DNA of 64,000 nt from Symsagittifera roscoffensis (Eukaryota > Xenacoelomorpha > Acoela > Convolutidae), in the NCBI RefSeq assembly GCF_963678635.1, contig NC_087071.1, positions 15,561,613 to 15,625,612 on the forward strand. The letters run 5' to 3'. Shown piece by piece: positions 54,701-64,000 of this stretch. The position numbers and the translations under genes were made by a program. The notes beneath the pieces are model-generated. The model saw only the letters and a list, made by a program, of their open reading frames with translations. It did no database searches and was not told the origin of the DNA. The stretch's first letter is position 1. Each line of letters starts with the position of its first letter.

Positions 54701-55762
54701 AGATATTGCTCAAGTTAGAAACTAGGTTCTTTTATGTATTCCTACTTCCGAAGGTTTTCAGGGTATTCCTAAAAGAGCTCATATTCATTTATTCTTGTTA
54801 CAATCTCTTTACAAATACATCTTTACAATCTCAAATTTTTCATCTGATTTTGAATACTTTAACTAGCAATGAATCTTTCTCGCTCAGACATTTTTGAGAA
54901 AGCTTCCGTCAAAAACCAAGAATAACCTAATAAATTATTTTCCAAGAAAACTGATAGTTAATGATCATAAAAATTGTAATTTTGCTTTAATCGTTAGTCG
55001 GTACTTTTGCTTAAATCGTTAAATCGGTAGCAACTGAGCCAGGGAACCTAAAGGAAAACATGTACAAAACAAAAGGCATCGTAATAATCAGGCGTTAACA
55101 GTTCTAATTTTATCTCTGCTAGCAAGTTGTTCATTCAATTGATACTAATTTCCTCCCCAATTCTACAGTTCTGACTAATTTTTCTTGCAAATTGAGGTCA
55201 ATGGCGAAAGCATGTTCTGAGCAGAAAGCAAGAATAACCTTAAAATAAAGTACGATTAAACGGAAAATTTCCGATTGTGATGTTGTAGAAGCACCAGAGA
55301 GACAATCATCAGTTATGAAGAAGATTTTGTTAATTTCAAACAATATCCAATTTACTGTGTAGGAACGTTCACCCCATTGTTATTCAATTTTAGCAGTAAA
55401 ATGCTCATATTCCATCATTTTTCTGAAATTTATTTTCATTAACATCAAACATTTCTCAGAAGTTAAAATTTTTGTACAATTTTGGGTCAATAATTGCGAA
55501 AAAAATGAGGAGTTCAATTATGGATTTCGATCTAGAAGTTTCAATGAAGTTTGCTCTTTATGCTCATTTGAATTGAGATTTTTAGATAAATTCCACCTGA
55601 AGTGGACAAAAAACTATTTAATTACCCAAATAAATTGTTAAAATGGCAAATTGTGGACAGATATGATGAATTCTGACTTTACATTCTCAAAAATTAAGGT
55701 TAATTTTCCCAAAAGTCGGAATTTTTAATTTGATTCAGCTAATAGAGGCTTTCTTTTAGTGT

Positions 55763-56083
55763 TCAGAGCTTTAAATAACCCGCTTTTGAGCTCAAGTTAG
55801 AGGAAATTTTGGAAAAGTCGATACTTTTATTCAACGTTTTGTACCATAGTCTCAAGATTATGCCAATCAAAGTACAAATTGAGCTTAATTTTAAAATCTG
55901 CACATAAGTATAATTTTTCAATTGGATCATAAGCAACCAAAAACTAGCCAATATCTTGAGAGTCTGCAATTTTTTCAAAAAAACTAAAACTATTGCAATT
56001 TTTTCCAACAACTTTTTTTCCAGATATTTGTATTTTATAGATTTTTCAGTAGGTTTAAGCATAGTTTCACTTAAGCAGAGCAC
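55763..56083 (-). CDS. Unrecognised 106-codon ORF, unit B
   Basis: Same protein as 52117-52437. See that entry. Confidence 0.25.
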   Translation of the reverse strand: MLCLSETMLKPTEKSIKYKYLEKKLLEKIAIVLVFLKKLQTLKILASFWLLMIQLKNYTYVQILKLSSICTLIGIILRLWYKTLNKSIDFSKISSNLSSKAGYLKL

Positions 56084-56084
56084 T

Positions 56085-56500
56085 GTTTTTAAGAGTAAGA
56101 TCGTAAAATAAAATAAATAGTAGATCGAGTTATACCAAATCTTATCGTGTTTTGAAGTTTTTTTGAAAAATTTTGATTAAAAAAATCTCACTTTTTAAAA
56201 CTCCCACTGACTTACTATGTATCAAAAAACCTATATACCTTCATTCCACTATATACACGTAATTTTTCATTAAAATTTAACAATTAGAAAACGCGCGCCA
56301 AAAGTTTTGCGAGAAACTTAGACATTCGAACACAAAACCCAAAAAAAATCGTTTTTTCCATTCTCTTACCATCACACAAACAATGAAACCTATCCAAGAC
56401 TATTCCTTGTCTTAAAACATTGTAGGCACTATACCTAATCATAATACATAGCATAGAATACCGGAAATCTATAACTTATCCTAATACATAGGGTCTTCCA
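56085..56500 (-). mobile_element. BEL/Pao LTR piece, unit B
   Basis: Unit B counterpart of 52440-52855 (TGGAAGACCC start at 56500 on -). Near-identical, with a few substitutions. Confidence 0.6.
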
Positions 56501-56549
56501 TGCTCCCCCTCCCCTACTTAAGCTCCAACATCTACTCCAGAGTTTGACT

Positions 56550-58348
56550 TGAGACCTCTAAAAATCCTTTTCCTAAATGATTTGATCATCAGCAAACTAA
56601 TTTTCGATTTATCCGTCATCATATGCTGTCCGAATGAACCAGGTCCTGGTTTGCCGAAGTTGCTGCATCTTTGTTATCTAATGAGAACAGTTTTGATTTT
56701 TTTGTCTGTTGTGCCCCAATTTAGGGCTATCACAACCTATCAAGTTCAGCAATTCCAGTTCCGTCAATTGGATTTGCTTCAACATCAACACTCGAGACTT
56801 TGATTGGCTTGATAAAGTTTGCGGCGGCCTGGGTCGTACCTATGGGTTTAACTGAATCTAGTTCATCCATACACTGTTAATGGAAACAGTCATAAGCTAT
56901 TTGCCAATTGAGCCCAAAATTATCAACGCTGCGGCCCTTTTCTACAAATATTATTTCATTGTTTTTATGCAACTTGTCAGGTATATTTTTTATGACCACC
57001 GTACCGTTTCTTGCCTAATTTCGAATTTGCAAGCATGCTTCGTCCAGAGTTTCCGTGATGCTCTGAAAGTATCTGAGCAACCGATGTAGTCATCCGCGTA
57101 AAAAGACTCGCAAATTGCTAAGAAATTGCAAGTTTTGTCTGTTCATGATTTCTTTTGTCGGCCGTGTCTGACAAATCTTGTAAGGCTTGATAACTACTTG
57201 AAGCCATGCAGTAGCTGACACGGGTCATTCGGAATTTCTCAATTTAATCCTATTTTTGTCTTCTCCAGATGAAATGATGAAGATTTCTGTCCTTGAGTTG
57301 TAGTTATATTTGCCTATACATCTTGGTAATGTCGCCAGACATTGCAACTTCGAATAATAGGAACCGGACAATGTTGTTGAAGAGGTCCGGCTGCTTGGGT
57401 ACCAATCAGCAGAGACCCGTTCATTCATGTTTCATTTAAAGTCGGATTTGATCAGTTGAGAACAGCCCTGCACTTCGTTGTTGTTGAATCCGACTTCCAA
57501 ACTGCATGATGAGGCAGAATTAAGTAACTCCTGACTGGCCGAAAAATCCTGAATTTCCCGACTGATAAAATAACTCCCGATTGGTACCTTCTTGATATGG
57601 CCAATGTCAATCATCTCATGGAAGAAGTTGTTTTATTGGTTCGTGGCTTAACGATTTTTTCTTAGCTTTTTTCGTCTTCGGGAAGTCTTCGTGTTGTGAA
57701 GGACCAAAGTCGGGCAGCAGTTAATGGGTGATTTCATCGTAGATCAACTGTGATTTATTGACGAGAAATCTCTTCATAGCTCATCCATCTGAGCGAAAGG
57801 TCGAAGTTCTACCAAATTTTTGGATACACTCAAGGCCGTTGTATGAGTGTTGCGATAAATGAGATGAAGGAATATCTTTATTTACCAGAATCTGTCAAAG
57901 CTGGTGGACTGGCTATCAAATAATTTGATTCCAGACCGTGGCGAGTGTGAGGTGACTTTGAGTGGTGATACCTGAGCCTATCTAAGCAAGCATCGTGTCA
58001 GTTAACAGAAGAGTTTCTTTCTTGACGTTCCGTGACGTCAAAACTTGTGTGTAGGTAGATTTTTTAAGCAGAACATCAATTTTGTTAGGATAGTCGAAAG
58101 CTGGATCCGCTAAGTTGTAGTTGCTAACCTTAGTATGTCGAACGCTAAAGTTTGTGTATTTGCAAGCTCGTAATCCGTGATGTTTTCTAAAACCGCACAA
58201 GATTTTTCGAAGTTTTTAACAGACTTTAGTATAAAAAAGGGGTTTGATCTTTCATGGGTAGGCTAGTTTTGCTCCGGCTCCTCTCAAAAATTCTATATGG
58301 ATTTTGTTCGGTTTGATATTTTTCCGGTGCATGGTCTGTAGTATGATG
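56550..58348 (-). pseudogene. BEL/Pao protease end and RT remnant, unit B
   Basis: Counterpart of 52900-54700, with the same linker block at 58200-57982 and the same YADD box near 57090-57065. It continues on the right into the protease and gag sequence of the same element. Confidence 0.75.
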
Positions 58349-59600
58349 ATGTTCGTCTGAGCACAATTGTCAACGAAGACCCTCAACTGATGAACTGAGC
58401 AGCTCTGAGATCGAACTTCGTTATTTGCCGTTGGAAGAACTGCGATGGTTCTAGTTCGGTTGGTTTTAGGAGCATATAATCTCGCAGTGAAATGCGGGCT
58501 GTGCTGGCTAAAACTACCATGAAATCTTGTATGATGCTTCTTTTGACTTGTCTTCCACAATGATGTTGAAGGTCATTGTTGGATGATGTCACATGCAGGC
58601 AAAAAATTGAAGCAACTCCTGTTGCCTATCATAAAATTCTTTCATTATATTATTGGCATCGGTCTGTATTTCTCACACTGCCAAACTGGATGCGCCTCTG
58701 GACTGGTTGGAGATTTAAGCTGTGGTAATTAGAAGCCATGAGATCGTATTTTTCTGTTAAGAACATCTGCTGCTCACGCTCAGGTTTATGGGGTCCCGAA
58801 TGAGATCTTTGAACCACCTCTAACGAGCTGACTATGCTGTCCAAGAATACCATCAATCATAAAAAATCAGGGCTTCAGTTCGTTAGCAGCTTACCATGCC
58901 TTCTGAGATTCAGAGACTCGAAGAGAAGTGAACGCCACAAATCGTTTTCTACTGATCATCCGACAGCCTTGATTGATTGAAAAATCTCAATCAAGAACGA
59001 GTGTAACTGACGGAGCTGATATACGTTCTCTGTTTAAACTGCAACGAGTACATGAATTCTTGACAAGAGCTTCCAAAGGATTTCACGAGCTCTTTTGTAA
59101 GTCTTCTCTAGCATTTGAAGCACTACCTTTTATATGTTTTCTGTGGTATCCAGGTTGACAATGTTTGCAGAAGCATGGCTTGTCGAACAACTTCTGAAAC
59201 GGTGACAGATTTTTATGGTCATGGACTCTTGACCGAAAGTGATCGTTAAACCTTAGCCAGACAGCGAAATCGCCAATAAAGATAGGCTAGTTGAACTGCG
59301 GCAGTTTTCGTGTGGTCCTTGTATGTTCGATCTGCATATATGCAAAACGGATGAATTGCTGACTTGATGCGGCTATCATTCTCTATGCGGCTTGTAGAGA
59401 TTGGCGCGCAGCCTTCTATGTTTCCTGACATTGCTCAAATATCTGAACGTGTTCTCAATCATCAGTGATGGCGTGAAGCATCTTGTGATCAGCAATTCAG
59501 TTTTGAGCAAAGCAATGCTCAAACTCGATTGTTTAACGCTCAATTCGTCTTGGTTGCGGTTCATGTTAGCACAAATGTCGCTGATTTGAGAAACTTACCA
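58349..59600 (-). pseudogene. gag: Pao-2 gag end, zinc-binding region and aspartic protease
   Basis: Reverse strand, continuing into unit B. Near 58690 a frame reads HPVWQCEKYRPMP, and near 58535 KKHHTRFHG; these are the gag/pol phrases with Cys and His ligands that precede the protease in Pao elements. At about 58500-58385 the 58592-58383 frame has LRDYMLLKPTE and later ITKFDLRAAQFIS, which aligns with the protease active site, normally F-D-S/T-G-A-Q. Asp is kept but Gly is Ala. Upstream, to ~59600, lie helical gag-like pieces (59564-59376 and 59431-59246). A related gag fragment is at 60705-60795. Confidence 0.6.
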
Positions 59601-59739
59601 TTTCAGAATTCGTAGACAACTGAATTAGCTCGTTTAAGCTTCTGGCTAACTGCAGTTTAGTTTTCTAAAGTAGGGTTAGCCAATGTGCTTAGTTTCCTTA
59701 TTTTATGAGGCAGACCAGAATGAATACTTCACGATAGCT

Positions 59740-60700
59740 GAAAAGCGACTGTAACAGAAAAAAGTTGAAGTACTGATGATTTAGTTACTACAAAGTGGGG
59801 ATAAAAGAGTTGAACAAATTATGGAAAAAATAACACCAATTGATATATTGAGTTTACGCGTGTATAAATCATCTTATCATTTTAAACATGCTTTGTTGGC
59901 TCCGAAAGTTATTTTTTTTGTGTCGCTTCAAGGGCGAACAAAATTTTTTTTTGTTTTTGAAAAAATAATGTAATTTCTGTTGCATCTTTTTGAAGTCTTA
60001 TAACTTATTTGGCGAAAGTTTTTGATGAAAACACTTTTATATGGCATTGTCTTTTTTTTTCGGCTAAATGCTCGTCCACCCACCACTAGGGCTAGGGGTT
60101 TTGTGATTGCTTTTGCAACCTATGGTCTGGTTTTTTGCCCCCTATGCTCTAGGAGTCCCTGTCGGACTTGTTTTTTGGAATTTTTCCTGAGCTTGAATTT
60201 TTTTTCCGAGAATAATTGAGTTTCCTTATACTCTCAAGGGTCGTTGATTAAAATTACTATCCATGATTAAATTATTTTTATTCTTTTTTTTGTTCGGACT
60301 TAGTGATTTCGTCTCATCTTTTATCGGCTTATTGAATTCAATTTGCATCGAGTTAGAATTTAAAAATAAAGATTACTTTTGTTTTGAACAACTCAATTCG
60401 GTTGGTAATTCAAAAATTAAAGTTCTAAATTTTTCAACGCTCAAAATTTCTTTTATGACAAAAATTTCCTTTGGCGTTTTTTGTTTATGGAACGATAGGC
60501 GTCTAATCACGTGTTTTCGGCTTCGTGGACGCTCGGTAAATACTATAAGGTGCTTTAATGCTGGTGGTTGTTTTGCTCGTCTTTTTTTTTAAATTTTGTA
60601 TTTACAAAAAAACTGTTAATTTTTTAAATTTATTTTTCTATTACAACAGTATCCTTAACAATTTTTTTTTCGAATCAGTTTAGGTCTGACCATGTGTTAA
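59740..60700 (+). repeat. Repeat family R, copy 1 (~0.95 kb)
   Basis: Aligns by eye with 60810-61670. Shared order: GTATAAA with a TTATC downstream, TTTTTTGTGTC, CTGTTGCA, TTTTATATGGCAT, TTGCTTTTGCAACCTATG, TTTTTTGGAAT, ACTATCCATGA, TTGTTCGGACT, GTTGGTA, GGCGTCTAATCA, CTCGGTAAATACTA and TTGCTCGTCT. It contains a tRNA-like segment near 60100-60170. ORFs inside (for example 60263-60592) are not conserved in the second copy and are not annotated. Function unknown. Confidence 0.8.
60090..60170 (+). repeat. tRNA-like segment in R copy 1 (decayed)
   Basis: TTGCTTTTGCAACCTATGGT matches the anticodon-arm-like core at 19115-19132. TAGGAGTCCCTGTCGGACTTG is a decayed B-box end. Not a functional tRNA. 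Confidence 0.35.
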
Positions 60701-60704
60701 TGAA

Positions 60705-60795
60705 ATCAGGAGCTTCAGTCCTATCGCTAGCAGTTTCACATGCCTACTGAGATTCAGGATCGAGGAACTCGAAGAGAAGGAAATGCCAGAGAAGG
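60705..60795 (-). pseudogene. BEL/Pao gag fragment between R copies
   Basis: GAGCTTCAGTCC to AACTCGAAGAGAAGG matches 58868-58932 (GGGCTTCAGTTC to GACTCGAAGAGAAG), including GCCTACTGAGATTCAG / GCCTTCTGAGATTCAG. This is a piece of the Pao-2 gag region lying between the two R copies. Confidence 0.6.
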
Positions 60796-60809
60796 AATTA
60801 GAAATAAAC

Positions 60810-61670
60810 TAATTATGGGAAAGTTAATGATCATTTTTAATTGAGTTTATGCTCGTATAAAGTATCTTGTCTTTAACAACATGCTGTGCTTGCTCCAATA
60901 TTTATCTTTTTTGTGTCACTTCAGGGTCAAAAAAGATTTAGTTTTTTTTTTTAAAACAATGTAGTTTCTGTTGCAATATTCCAAAGCTGATATCTTATTT
61001 GCGCAAAATTTTGATGACAACAGTTTCATATGGCATCGTCCTGCTTTTTGGCTCAATGGCTGGATGTAACGTGGTTGCTTTTGCAACCTATGTTCTGTTT
61101 TTTTTGCAATCTGGACAGACTTTGTTTTTTGGAATGGTGTCTGAAAAAAAATTTACTTCCGGGAAAAATTGAGTTTTCAATATGTTCTTAAGGGTGGTTG
61201 AATAAATTTACTATCCATGACTAGTATATTTTCATTTTTTGTTCGGACTGATTGACTTCGGCTCATGTTTTTCGGCCGAGTGAACTCATCGTATTTGCAT
61301 CGAAATAAGGATAAAAATTGATTCTTCAAATTTTGAACAAATCAGGTCGGTTGGTAGTTTAAGAGATAAAGTTCAAATTTCTTAATCGCTTAAATATTTT
61401 CTTATAAAACACTAACCAGTGGCGATTTTTGTTTTTGGAGCAATGGGCGTCTAATCAGGTGTTGTCAGCTTTGTGGCCTCTCGGTAAATACTAAAAGTTT
61501 GCTTAATGCTAGTGGTTTATTTGCTCGTCTGTTTTTTCTGAGCGGAAAACTTTTCGTATTTCCAAAAAAGTTGTTGATGCTTTTAAAAAAATTTTACGAC
61601 AACATTTTCCTATGGAAAATTTTTTTTCGGATCAGCTTAGGTCTCACCATGTGTTGTTGACAAAGTGAAC
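60810..61670 (+). repeat. Repeat family R, copy 2
   Basis: See copy 1. The tRNA-like core TTGCTTTTGCAACCTATG is at 61074-61091. Divergence from copy 1 is considerable, with many indels in homopolymers. Confidence 0.8.
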
Positions 61671-61729
61671 AACCAAAAAAAATTAAAACGTATTGTCTTT
61701 TCGGCAGCTTACGTTGCTACGTTTTCGTT

Positions 61730-61780
61730 GCATCACTAGTGATGCGATGCTCGGCTTCGTCTCGGTGTTGATTACCTGTA
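61730..61780 (+). repeat. Short GC-rich hairpin-type motif, copy 1
   Basis: TCACTAGTGATGCGATGCTC and then GGCTTCGTCTCGGTGTT. TCACTAGTGA (61733-61742) is a perfect palindrome. The part TGATGCGA-GCTC-GCTTCG-TCTC-GTGTT recurs at 63187-63220 and 63748-63782. Confidence 0.6.
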
Positions 61781-61799
61781 ATTGTGTTTCCCACTGTTT

Positions 61800-62780
61800 T
61801 TTCTGAATTTGAATTATCCTTCAAATTTTAAAAACGGATTGCTTTTTTCGTTATTCGATGGTTATTAATCATTTTTCAATTTTGCAGTGGAGGAAAAACA
61901 AATTAGGGTAAAATACCTAACAAAAAGGCCAAATTTCAGTTGAAAAACACCAGCAAGGTGCAGTAAAAAATAGAGTTTGTTCTCACTTTCGAAGAAAGTG
62001 ATGGAATATCTCGGCTCAGTACGATTTTTTTCTTTAGACAAGCTTGGACTGCTTCTCCAGTCATGTTAACGGTAGATTTTTCAAGTCGTTCTTTCGTCGA
62101 CAATCATTGAGAGTTTTTCAAGTTATTAAGAGTCGACAAAGGTTATTTAGACTCTTATAAAGATCGTGATGATTTTTTTTCGCTGAAAGTCTGACAATTT
62201 CTTCAGGCTCAACAATACTTTTTCGCGGTTTGATTTTAAAATTTTTTTAGTTTCAGCTCACTTCTTTTTTTTTGTTAATGGAAAGCAAACTCCACTATCA
62301 AATTGTTAAAATTTAAATGGCACAAAAAAGTCGGTTTCTAGTTTCGAAAGTGGGATTCACTTTTCAGACTTCCCAGCGGATTAACTGTTGATGCAGTTTT
62401 CTCAAACTGAGTCATTTTAATCTCTGTAAGGGCATCTAGTTTGTTCGTATTATGTAACTTGAAGTTATAATTTTTTTTTGCATTTATATCAAATGCTCTG
62501 ATGATAAGGCTTTTTTGCCTGTGTATCAAAACTCCCGGCAGCAACTATTAATTTTTTCAATTTGTATGAAATTGAACGAAAAATTACGGGAACAACTGAG
62601 TTGTCAGACTTTCGTTTGTCTGCTCACACTTGCTCGGCTTATTTGCCACACCAGGGATTTCTATCGTGGTACTAGCGAGTTTCATCGTAGATGAGAGTAT
62701 TTTTGATTTACTCCTGTAATTTGCGAAATTATTGGCCCTGATGTTGTACGCTTTCCTTGGCTCATTCTTCGTTTTTTTTT
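61800..62780 (+). other. No recognised feature
   Basis: AT-rich. Two reverse-strand open stretches of 67-68 codons (62544-62338 and 62787-62584) have protein-like composition and might be decayed gag, but I cannot support a family. Confidence 0.4.
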
Positions 62781-63250
62781 CCGCCAAAAAATCTTTTTCG
62801 GCCTTATTAGTTTCGGATTATGTTTTATCGGCTTAGCTTCCTTCAATTGTGTTGTTTCAAGACCAAAAAGCGATTAATTGATTTGGGAAATAAAAGAAGC
62901 TTTTGTTGCATGATTTCGAAGTTTTCAATTATATAATTGTGAGAAATTTTAATGACTCTAACTTCTGATGGATTTTTTTTGTTTTTCGTTCAATGGGCAC
63001 CAGATTACTGTTTGTTGCGTTGGTGGCCCCTCATTAACTTTTGAATGCTTTTTTGTAAAAAATGGCAAGTTTTTCGACTGTTTTCTGACATTATTTTCTT
63101 TTTTCCCAAACTATTTGTTTCGGATTTTTATTTCTGTCTCATTAATTTTTGCTAGCTTACATAACTAAGCTCGCTTTAAATTGCAAGTAATGCCAAGCTC
63201 CGCTTCGTCTCTGTGTTTTACCTAAGCACCTGTTAATTTATGGTTTGTGT
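62780..63250 (+). repeat. Repeat family R, truncated copy 3, ending in the hairpin motif
   Basis: TTTTTCGGCCTTATTAG, then TTGTTGCATGATTTCGAAGTT, TTTTAATGAC, GTTCAATGGGCACCAGATTA and GTTGGTGGCCCCTC follow the order of copies 1 and 2 (GGAGCAATGGGCGTCTAATC, TTGTGGCCTCTC in copy 2). The motif AATGCCAAGCTCCGCTTCGTCTCTGTG lies at 63189-63215. Confidence 0.55.
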
Positions 63251-63680
63251 ACCTACATAAGGCAAATCAGTTCAATATTATTTCCTCCATAAAACTATAA
63301 TTATATGTTGGTACCAGGGTGATGTCCGGATTATTCCGACTGCTCTTCAAACTCTTAGCAGTAGTGCTCAATTTGAAAGAAAAGACCAAGTTTTCAGAAA
63401 AGCAATGTTTTTGAATATTTTTGAAGACCATCTATCCTCACAAACTAAAGTACAATGCGATATATATCCTGTTCAGCAAATTCAGTCATTCCAGATTAAT
63501 TGATACTAGATAAAAAGATTTTATTTTTGTAATTGAAATAAAATTTGTTTGTAATTTGCTATGTAATTCTTTGTTATAGGAATAACTAAAAGAAGTGTTT
63601 TTAATTTTTTCACTTTTAAAGCAAAACAACTTTTAGAGAATACTCAAAACAAGTAAGTCTTGTTAGGTTTGATGTCTCGA
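63251..63680 (+). other. No recognised feature
   Basis: AT-rich. A GGTACCAGGGTGATGTCCGG phrase at 63310 stands out by composition only. Confidence 0.4.
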
Positions 63681-63684
63681 CAAT

Positions 63685-63830
63685 TTTTTTCGGCTTATTT
63701 ATTTTGTCTCACTTTCGATTTAGTAGATGAAGCTTTTGTTGTAACGCAGGTGATGCGAAGCTCCACTTCGCCCATGTGTTAGGTTTCTTTTGTTGTGTTT
63801 TCCCACTGTATGTTTTCCCTGAAAAAGAAA
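63685..63830 (+). repeat. Repeat family R fragment with hairpin motif, copy 3 of the motif
   Basis: TTTTTTCGGCTTATTTATTT (63684-63703) is the R-family phrase. It is followed by GGTGATGCGAAGCTCCACTTCGCCCATGTGTT at 63749-63780, in which GCGAAG / CTTCGC form a 6-bp stem. TTTCCCACTGT follows, as it does after copy 1 at 61785. Confidence 0.55.
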
Positions 63831-64000
63831 AACCCTTTTTTCCGAAATAAAAGTTGTCCCTATTCGTTTTACTTTTTTGTATTGTTGTGTCCATTTGTTT
63901 TCTTTAGTTCGTCAGCATTAAAAATCACGCTCTTTTTGTTTTGCAGATAATGCAAAATAGCCTGATTTACGCTTCTTATCGGTGCGAGGTTTGTATCGAA

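Larger units (their letters stand above)
51067..54702. repeat. Tandem segmental duplication, unit A (~3.64 kb)
   Basis: Unit A starts at AGATATTGCTTAAAATAGAAAC and is repeated from 54702 (AGATATTGCTCAAGTTAGAAAC) in the same orientation. The offset is 3634 at the left and 3645 further right. The units differ by scattered single bases and small indels (for example AACAAAAGGCATCG at 55067 versus AAATGCATCG at 51427). Each carries flank sequence, a reverse-strand BEL/Pao LTR piece and a protease-RT remnant. Confidence 0.95.
54703..58348. repeat. Tandem segmental duplication, unit B
   Basis: Same content as unit A. At 58348 (GGTCTGTAGTAT) the sequence runs on into GATGATGTTCGTC, the unbroken continuation of the BEL/Pao protease. 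At the matching place in unit A (54699) it jumps to the start of unit B. So B keeps the original right junction and the A/B border is the novel one. Confidence 0.93.

Noticed and set aside
60263-60592. 109-codon ORF as a gene
   Set aside because: The corresponding frame is not conserved in R copy 2, so it is a chance frame in a repeat.

Overview
This is a 64 kb piece of an AT-rich animal genome, most likely an invertebrate. The evidence is the metazoan-type Ty3/gypsy and BEL/Pao retrotransposons, a long AT-rich tandem array, tRNA-derived repeats, broken host-type ORFs and a 200-base assembly gap. I cannot place the species. There is no bacterial gene order, no operon, no CRISPR array and no rRNA gene. 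Almost everything recognisable is a mobile element or its remains, and every recognised retroelement gene is broken by stops and frameshifts.

Layout. (1) 1-10.5 kb: a decayed Ty3/gypsy element on the + strand, strikingly A-rich and G-poor. It has RT, RNase H and integrase at 1-3.5 kb, a Ser/Thr/Pro/Gln-rich remnant at 4.6-5.6 kb, an envelope-like glycoprotein fossil at 5.7-7.9 kb, and two unrecognised ORF blocks at 8.2-10.05 kb. (2) 11.7-18.1 kb: a second, different gypsy element on + (gag with zinc knuckles, protease, RT, RNase H, integrase, possible polypurine tract and LTR start). (3) 19.7-23.0 kb: a decayed BEL/Pao pol on the - strand, followed by a +-strand BEL/Pao 3' end and LTR piece at 23.1-23.6 kb. 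(4) 24.5-24.7 kb: a ~60 bp minisatellite carrying three TGACGTCA palindromes. (5) 25.5-26.6 kb: a small candidate gene whose 3' part is duplicated. (6) 26.7-47.37 kb: a ~20.7 kb tandem array built from ~455 bp and ~260 bp units, with 1.2 kb and 2.3 kb higher-order duplications at its right edge. (7) 47.4-51.07 kb: mostly non-coding with small uncertain ORFs. (8) 51.07-58.35 kb: a 3.64 kb segment present twice in tandem, containing an internally deleted BEL/Pao protease-RT-LTR piece on -, with the gag/protease part of the same element continuing to ~59.6 kb. (9) 59.7-64 kb: diverged copies of a ~0.9 kb repeat with a tRNA-like segment and a short GC-rich hairpin motif.

The parts do not form one working system. 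They record retroelement capture, decay and tandem amplification. The points most worth following are the envelope fossil in gypsy-1 with its unidentified partner ORFs, the nested growth of the satellite at its right edge, the TGACGTCA/TATA minisatellite, and the duplicated terminal exon carrying an acidic SUMO-interaction-like motif. All homology calls come from reading motifs by eye; no database search was run.
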